21,151 bases of DNA from positions 1 through 21,151 of the forward strand of contig JACKGY010000024.1 of assembly GCA_020639295.1 (NCBI GenBank). Reading direction: 5' to 3'. The position numbers and the translations under genes were made by a program. The DNA comes from Planctomycetota bacterium. GTDB lineage: Bacteria > Planctomycetota > GCA-002687715 > DRQF01. This document shows positions 17,202 through 21,151 of the stretch, one piece after another (the first letter of the stretch is position 1; each line of letters begins with the position of its first letter). The notes beneath the pieces are model-generated. The model saw only the letters and a program-made list of their open reading frames with translations. It was not told the origin of the DNA and ran no database searches.

Positions 17202-17534
17202 TCAGAAGCTCGCGTTCCGTACCATGGTGGCGACCAACGCCCCGATGTCGGCCAGGCTGACCATCGAGACGCCGATCCTGAAGCCTCGGGCATGGCGCGG
17301 GCGATCGGCCCGAACGAGGGACCGCGCCTTGAAGCGGATGAGCACGACGGTCCGCAGGATGAAGAGCGCGAGCAGGACCCAGTCGAGATCGGCTCCGCCC
17401 TCGTCGACGAAAGGGACACAGGCGAGCATCGCGAGGAGCGAGCCGAGGAGGGCGGCGACCAGCCCGGAGAGGAAGCCGGTCCAGCCGGCGATTCGTCCCT
17501 CGCGAGGGCTCGTGACCTGGTTCGGTTCCATCAT
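17202..17534 (-). CDS. Small membrane protein coupled to the M1 aminopeptidase gene
   Basis: 110 residues beginning with two adjacent ATG codons. The first (17534) shares its A with the aminopeptidase stop (TGATG), and AGGG lies just upstream. Hydrophobic segments lie at about 18-41, 50-66 and 87-106, with a basic loop (RFKARSLVRADRPRHARGFR) between the second and third. No domain is recognised. A 102-bp gap separates it from the 62-aa gene, so it may close the aminopeptidase transcript or be part of one long run. Confidence 0.75.
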   Translation of the reverse strand: MMEPNQVTSPREGRIAGWTGFLSGLVAALLGSLLAMLACVPFVDEGGADLDWVLLALFILRTVVLIRFKARSLVRADRPRHARGFRIGVSMVSLADIGALVATMVRNASF

Positions 17535-20170
17535 CAATCCCTGGCGTAGCGCTCCCTGATCCGCAGCGTCCGGTCGAGATGCGCCAGCGGCACGAGGAGC
17601 TTCTTGCGGACGTCCTCCTGGGTCGACGGGCGCTCGGCATGGGCCCAGGCCAGTTCGGCGGCGGCCGGACTCAGGCGGCTGCGGATGACGCCCTCGAGCC
17701 AGGCCGAGAGGAAGAAGATCTTGCGGTTGGCCTTGATCCAGTCGAGCCGCTCGAGCGACTCGGCGACGAACTCGTCGGTGAGCGCGGCCTGCTCGCTGGC
17801 GAAGAAGACCGAGACGCCGTCCTGCACCCAGCGCTCGGGAAGCTCCGGGTCGGTGAAGAAGCGCCGGAAGAGCGCGCGCTTCGTGGCCAGATCCGGGCGG
17901 GCGCAGTCGACCAGGAAGGCGCGGCGGCGGCCTTCGTCGCCGGCATCCTCGGTCTTCATCAGCGTGAACAGCTCCTCGGCCCTCGGGTCGCCGAGGATCA
18001 TCAGCCGGGTCAGCGCCGACCAGCGGTCGCGGGTCGAGACCTCGATGCCCGGCGGCGAGGCCTTCTTCTCGACCAGGTTGCGCAGGAGGATCGCGCCGCC
18101 GCGAGTCTGGACGATCGAGGGGTAGGCACGGAAGAGCAGGAGCCTGAGACCGCGATCGATCGTCTCGTCGAAGATCGCCTCGGCGACGTCGCTCTCCCAG
18201 AAGACGGCCATCTGAGCGCGCTGGGTGTCGGACAGATGCCGCGCCAGCACCGTCGCGACCCGGCCGAGGATGGTGGCGACCAGCCGCTGGTCGGTCTCGC
18301 GCCAGAACTGCTTGCGGGCGAAGACCAGGTAGTCGATGGGGGCGAGCTCGGCGTCTTCGACCTCGTACCAGAGGGCCTCCCAGAGCATCGCGCGGAGCAG
18401 CGGGTCGTCGAGGTGCTCGAAGTCGGCGAGGACGTGGTCGCGTGCCTCGGCCGAGAGGCGGAAGCGCCCGTAGGCGCGGTTGCCCTGGTTGGCGAAGCTG
18501 AAGCCCCGGCCGTCGACCTGGCCGCCGACGATCTCGGCCTCCGGCGTGGCGAAGGTCAGGCGCTGGCTGGCCAGCTTGCCGGCGCGATCGTGCCAGCAGC
18601 ACTCGAGCGCGAGGGGCCAGGTCCAATCGTTGCCCGAGGCCGAGACCTGTTCGATCACGATCCGGGGCAGGCTGCCGCCGGCATCCTCGATCCGGCTCCA
18701 GACCTCGGGGATGCCGGCGCCCTCGATCCAGGCGGCGCCGTAGTCGTCGAGCGAGCCCTCGCCCTCGCCGGCCTCCTCGAGGGCAGCCTTCAGGTCGAAC
18801 CAGGACCCGCAGTCGTAGGCGTGGCGATCGAGGAAGAGCCGGCTGCCGCGCTGGAAGGCCTCCTCGCCCATCGCGTACTCGAGGGCGCGAAGGACGGCCG
18901 GACCCTTGCGGTAGATGATCGGGCCGTAGTTCGACTTGGCGTCCATCATGTTGCGCAGCGGCTGGCGCATCGGCGTCGTGCCGGGCGTGGCGTCGGTGTC
19001 GATGGCGGCGACGTTGTTGCGCAGGAAGAAGGCGAGGTCGTGGTCGACCCCGCCGAAGGTCCTCTCCAGCACCTTGTGGGCCATGAAGGTGGCGAAGCCT
19101 TCCTTCAGCCAGACGTCGTCGAACCAGGGCATGGTGACCAGGTCGCCGAACCACATGTGCGCGGTCTCGTGGGCGATGAGATCGGCGCGGCCGGCCTCGC
19201 GCAGCCGGGTGACCTCGGAACGGAACAGCGTCGGGTCCTCGCCGTAGAAGATGCAACCCGGGTGCTCCATGCCGCTGAAGGGGAAGTCGGGCACGATCAC
19301 GAAGGCGAACTTCTGGAAGGGGTAGGGGATCGCGAACCAGTCCTCGAGGAAGCCGAGGGCGGCGCCGTGCAGGCGCATCAGCTCGGCGAGGTGGCGGTCG
19401 AGCAGGGCGGGCTGGCTCCGGCGCGCGTAGCAGCGGATCTCGCGCCCGGCGACCACCTGCTGGCGCTCGATGAAGGGGCCGGCGGCGAAGGCGAAGAGGT
19501 AGGTCGAGATCGGCCGGGTCTCGGCGAAGCGGAAGCGGGCCAGGCCCTGCCCGAGGGGCTCGGGCGCCCCGAGCTGCGGCGCGTTGGCGATCACCCGCCA
19601 GTCGCTCGGCGCCTCGACCTCGAGCGTGAAGCGGCCCTTGAGGTCGGGCTGGTCGAAGCAGGGGAAGAGGGCGTGTCCGTCGGCCGGGACGTTGAGGGTG
19701 TAGAGGTAGACCGAGCCGTCGTCGCGATCGTCGACCCGGATGATCCCCTTGCCGGCGGCGCCGATCTCGCCCTGGTAGCCGATCTGGATGGTGTTGGCGC
19801 CGGCGACGAAGGGCGCGCCCGGGAGGATCAGGTGGTTGGTCTCCCGGCGGCCGGCGACCTCCTGACCGTTGACCAGGACCTGGTCGATCGAGCGGCCGCG
19901 GAAGTCGAGCACCAGTTCGTCCGGGACCTCGGCCAGGTCGAGACCGATCCGGCATTCGCCCTGGAAGCCGTCCCCGGTGCCGAGCCGGAGCCACAGCCGG
20001 TAGTCGAGGTCGCCGATCAGTTCGCCCCGCTCGAAGGCCAGCCGGCGCGAGATGCCCTCGGCCAGCCGGGGCTCGTCCCAGTCGTCACCCTCATCAGGTC
20101 GGGGTCCCAGCGCGCAGGCGGCGAGAAGGAAGCTGGAAACGAGCAGCAGGACGAGGTGCTGGAAGGTCAT
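17534..20170 (-). CDS. M1-family aminopeptidase, predicted lipoprotein
   Basis: 878 residues, a normal length for M1. The N-terminus is a lipoprotein signal with lipobox LLAAC (Cys19) and Ala at +2, so the protein should be lipid-anchored outside the cytoplasm; no Asp retention signal is seen. The catalytic domain shows FSGMEHPG (298-305) in the place of the exopeptidase GxMEN motif, then HETAHMWFGD with zinc ligands H334 and H338 and catalytic E335, and WLKEGFATFM with third ligand E357. NYGPIIYRKG supplies the expected transition-state Tyr. The C-terminal 400 residues form the helical ERAP/PepN-type region. M1 enzymes remove N-terminal residues from peptides, so it probably processes peptides in the envelope. 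It is the first gene of the long minus-strand run and divergent from efp. Confidence 0.92.
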   Translation of the reverse strand: MTFQHLVLLLVSSFLLAACALGPRPDEGDDWDEPRLAEGISRRLAFERGELIGDLDYRLWLRLGTGDGFQGECRIGLDLAEVPDELVLDFRGRSIDQVLVNGQEVAGRRETNHLILPGAPFVAGANTIQIGYQGEIGAAGKGIIRVDDRDDGSVYLYTLNVPADGHALFPCFDQPDLKGRFTLEVEAPSDWRVIANAPQLGAPEPLGQGLARFRFAETRPISTYLFAFAAGPFIERQQVVAGREIRCYARRSQPALLDRHLAELMRLHGAALGFLEDWFAIPYPFQKFAFVIVPDFPFSGMEHPGCIFYGEDPTLFRSEVTRLREAGRADLIAHETAHMWFGDLVTMPWFDDVWLKEGFATFMAHKVLERTFGGVDHDLAFFLRNNVAAIDTDATPGTTPMRQPLRNMMDAKSNYGPIIYRKGPAVLRALEYAMGEEAFQRGSRLFLDRHAYDCGSWFDLKAALEEAGEGEGSLDDYGAAWIEGAGIPEVWSRIEDAGGSLPRIVIEQVSASGNDWTWPLALECCWHDRAGKLASQRLTFATPEAEIVGGQVDGRGFSFANQGNRAYGRFRLSAEARDHVLADFEHLDDPLLRAMLWEALWYEVEDAELAPIDYLVFARKQFWRETDQRLVATILGRVATVLARHLSDTQRAQMAVFWESDVAEAIFDETIDRGLRLLLFRAYPSIVQTRGGAILLRNLVEKKASPPGIEVSTRDRWSALTRLMILGDPRAEELFTLMKTEDAGDEGRRRAFLVDCARPDLATKRALFRRFFTDPELPERWVQDGVSVFFASEQAALTDEFVAESLERLDWIKANRKIFFLSAWLEGVIRSRLSPAAAELAWAHAERPSTQEDVRKKLLVPLAHLDRTLRIRERYARD

Positions 20171-20244
20171 GGTCGGCTCTCGCGTGGTGGTCCCGGGCCC
20201 GGGCGGCGCGTGCGCAGCCCATGGCGCCGCAAGCCCTTCCGCGC

Positions 20245-20273
20245 ATCATAGCCCCGGCGGCCCCGGCCCGGAA
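20245..20273 (-). promoter_or_regulatory. Candidate promoter for the aminopeptidase run
   Basis: On the minus strand TATGAT (20250-20245) lies 17 bp downstream of a weak -35 TTCCGG (20273-20268), in an otherwise almost pure G+C stretch. The leader would be roughly 70 bases. Confidence 0.4.
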
Positions 20274-20305
20274 CCGGCTGCCCCGTGGCCCGGTCCCGGC
20301 CCTCG

Positions 20306-20333
20306 TTGCTCCATCCAGGCCCCGGCGTTAACT
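20306..20333 (+). promoter_or_regulatory. Weak candidate promoter for efp
   Basis: TTGCTC (20306-20311) and TTAACT (20328-20333) are spaced 16 bp apart, 35 bp upstream of the efp ATG. Both boxes are imperfect. Confidence 0.3.
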
Positions 20334-20368
20334 TCCCCGGAAACAGCGATCGAACACAGGAGTCCGAC

Positions 20369-20938
20369 ATGGCTCGCGCGACCGAAATCCGCAAGGGCAA
20401 CGTTCTCATCATCGACGGCGACCTCTGGGTCGTCGCCGAGTACAAGCACCACACGCCCGGCAACCTGCGGGCCATCATCAACATGAAGTGCAAGAGCCTC
20501 TCGACCGGCAGCTGGAAGCACATCCGGGCCGGTTCGAGCGAGAGCTACGACGTCGCCTACCTCGAGAAGCGCAAGGCGCAGTACCTCTACAAGAACGAGG
20601 GCACCGGCGACTACGTCTTCATGGACCAGGGCACCTACGACCAGTACGAACTCGACCACGACCTGGTCGGCGACCAGATGCCCTACGTCAAGGAGAACGA
20701 CGAGGTCCAGCTCACCTTCCACGGTGAGAAGGCCATCTCCCTCGACTTGCCGCCCAGCGTCAACCTGACCATCACCGAGTCCGAGCCGGCCGCGAAGGGC
20801 AACACGGTCTCCAACATCTTCAAGCGTGCGGTCGTCGAGACCGGCCTCGAGATCAAGGTGCCCCTGCACATCGACGTCGGCGAGCTGGTGAAGATCAGCA
20901 CCGAGACCGGCGAGTTCATGGGTCGCGCCAAGGAGTGA
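20369..20938 (+). CDS. efp: Translation elongation factor P
   Basis: 189 residues, the standard EF-P length, with AGGAG six bases before the ATG. The KOW-like first domain, OB-like second domain and C-terminal domain are present (IRKGNVLIIDG; MDQGTYDQYEL; VKVPLH-type strand LEIKVPLHIDVGELVKI). EF-P binds the ribosomal E site and relieves stalling at consecutive prolines. The tip loop of domain I reads TPGNLRA, so the residue equivalent to E. coli Lys34, the site of beta-lysylation, is Asn32; Arg34 is two residues later. The usual EpmA, EarP or YmfI modification logic therefore does not obviously apply. A hairpin follows the stop, then a separately promoted tRNA-Pro gene. Confidence 0.96.
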   Translation: MARATEIRKGNVLIIDGDLWVVAEYKHHTPGNLRAIINMKCKSLSTGSWKHIRAGSSESYDVAYLEKRKAQYLYKNEGTGDYVFMDQGTYDQYELDHDLVGDQMPYVKENDEVQLTFHGEKAISLDLPPSVNLTITESEPAAKGNTVSNIFKRAVVETGLEIKVPLHIDVGELVKISTETGEFMGRAKE

Positions 20939-20961
20939 GCCCGAAAGGCCCCTCCTGATCC

Positions 20962-20990
20962 CGCAAGCCTCGGCTCCACCGAGGCTTGCG
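20962..20990 (+). terminator. Terminator-like hairpin after efp
   Basis: Perfect 12-bp stem (CGCAAGCCTCGG / CCGAGGCTTGCG) with a CTCCA loop, 23 bp after the efp stop. No T-run follows. The position between efp and the tRNA promoter makes termination the simplest role. Confidence 0.65.
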
Positions 20991-21037
20991 TCGCATCCCC
21001 CGACCCCCTCCCCGAAAACGTCCAAATGCGAGATGCC

Positions 21038-21065
21038 TTGAAAGGCCCTCGCCCTGGTCTATACT
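21038..21065 (+). promoter_or_regulatory. Sigma70-type promoter of tRNA-Pro
   Basis: TTGAAA (21038-21043), a 16-bp spacer and TATACT (21060-21065) place the start a few bases before the tRNA at 21076. Both boxes are near consensus, as expected for a stable RNA gene. Confidence 0.7.
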
Positions 21066-21075
21066 CCTGAACCCT

Positions 21076-21149
21076 CGGGGCGTGGCTCAGCCTGGTAGAG
21101 CGCTACGTTCGGGACGTAGAGGCCGGTGGTTCGAATCCACTCGCCCCGA
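21076..21149 (+). tRNA. tRNA-Pro(CGG)
   Basis: A full cloverleaf can be drawn. The acceptor stem is CGGGGCG/CGCCCCG with the C1:G72 pair typical of bacterial tRNA-Pro. The D-arm has a 4-bp stem GCTC/GAGC and a 9-base loop AGCCTGGTA. The anticodon stem is CTACG/CGTAG with loop TTCGGGA and anticodon CGG at 21110-21112. The variable loop has 5 bases, and the T-arm is GGTGG-TTCGAAT-CCACT. The discriminator is A at 21149, and the next bases are not CCA, so CCA must be added enzymatically. It reads CCG codons. Confidence 0.97.
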
Positions 21150-21151
21150 CT

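Noticed and set aside
17579..20251. Long open frame of about 890 codons on the plus strand opposite the aminopeptidase gene
   Set aside because: Antisense shadow of a clear M1 aminopeptidase; composition of the translation is Ala/Gly/Glu/Leu/Val-biased with no domain.

Overview
This is a GC-rich bacterial window (roughly 65-70 % G+C by eye) that is densely packed with genes. Phylum cannot be fixed from the sequence alone. Two divergent gluzincin-type proteins, one resembling DUF1570, together with a BrxA/BrxB-type bacilliredoxin, an Lgt-like protein next to a radical SAM protein, a non-canonical EF-P and palindromic intergenic repeats fit Planctomycetota or a neighbouring environmental lineage best. 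That assignment is inference.

Layout. Positions 1-2706 hold the 3' part of a membrane hybrid histidine kinase, cut by the window edge. Positions 2726-7233 hold two divergently transcribed secreted proteins with HEXXH zinc sites. A tag-type 3-methyladenine DNA glycosylase (7234-7797, minus) follows. After it comes an AT-richer patch with a ParDE-type toxin-antitoxin pair and an operator/promoter (8044-8671). A 2H phosphoesterase (8826-9440) and a bacilliredoxin (9566-9979) lie on the minus strand, each with a terminator-like hairpin beyond its stop. A plus-strand operon (10177-13219) contains a COG0523/CobW GTPase, a membrane fatty-acid desaturase and an agmatinase-type ureohydrolase, with only 2-nt gaps.

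Positions 13244-13634 carry a higher-order intergenic repeat: 27-bp heads, 30-bp tandem units and 80-bp cores. A long minus-strand gene run spans 13664-20170. In transcription order it holds a lipoprotein M1 aminopeptidase, a 110-aa membrane protein, a 62-aa membrane protein, an Lgt-like membrane protein, a radical SAM protein of the MJ0619/Tes (tetraether synthase) type, and three small membrane proteins. Several junctions overlap as ATGA or TGATG. The window ends with efp on the plus strand, a hairpin, a good sigma70-type promoter and a complete tRNA-Pro(CGG).

The most interesting part is 13664-17099. An Lgt-like protein that has lost canonical Lgt residues is translationally coupled to a cysteine-rich Tes-like radical SAM enzyme and followed by small paralogous membrane proteins. 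Together they look like an uncharacterised membrane-lipid modification module. Secondary points are an EF-P with Asn at the usually modified Lys position next to a tRNA-Pro gene, and a G3E GTPase coupled to a ureohydrolase and a desaturase, which suggests metal supply to client enzymes.
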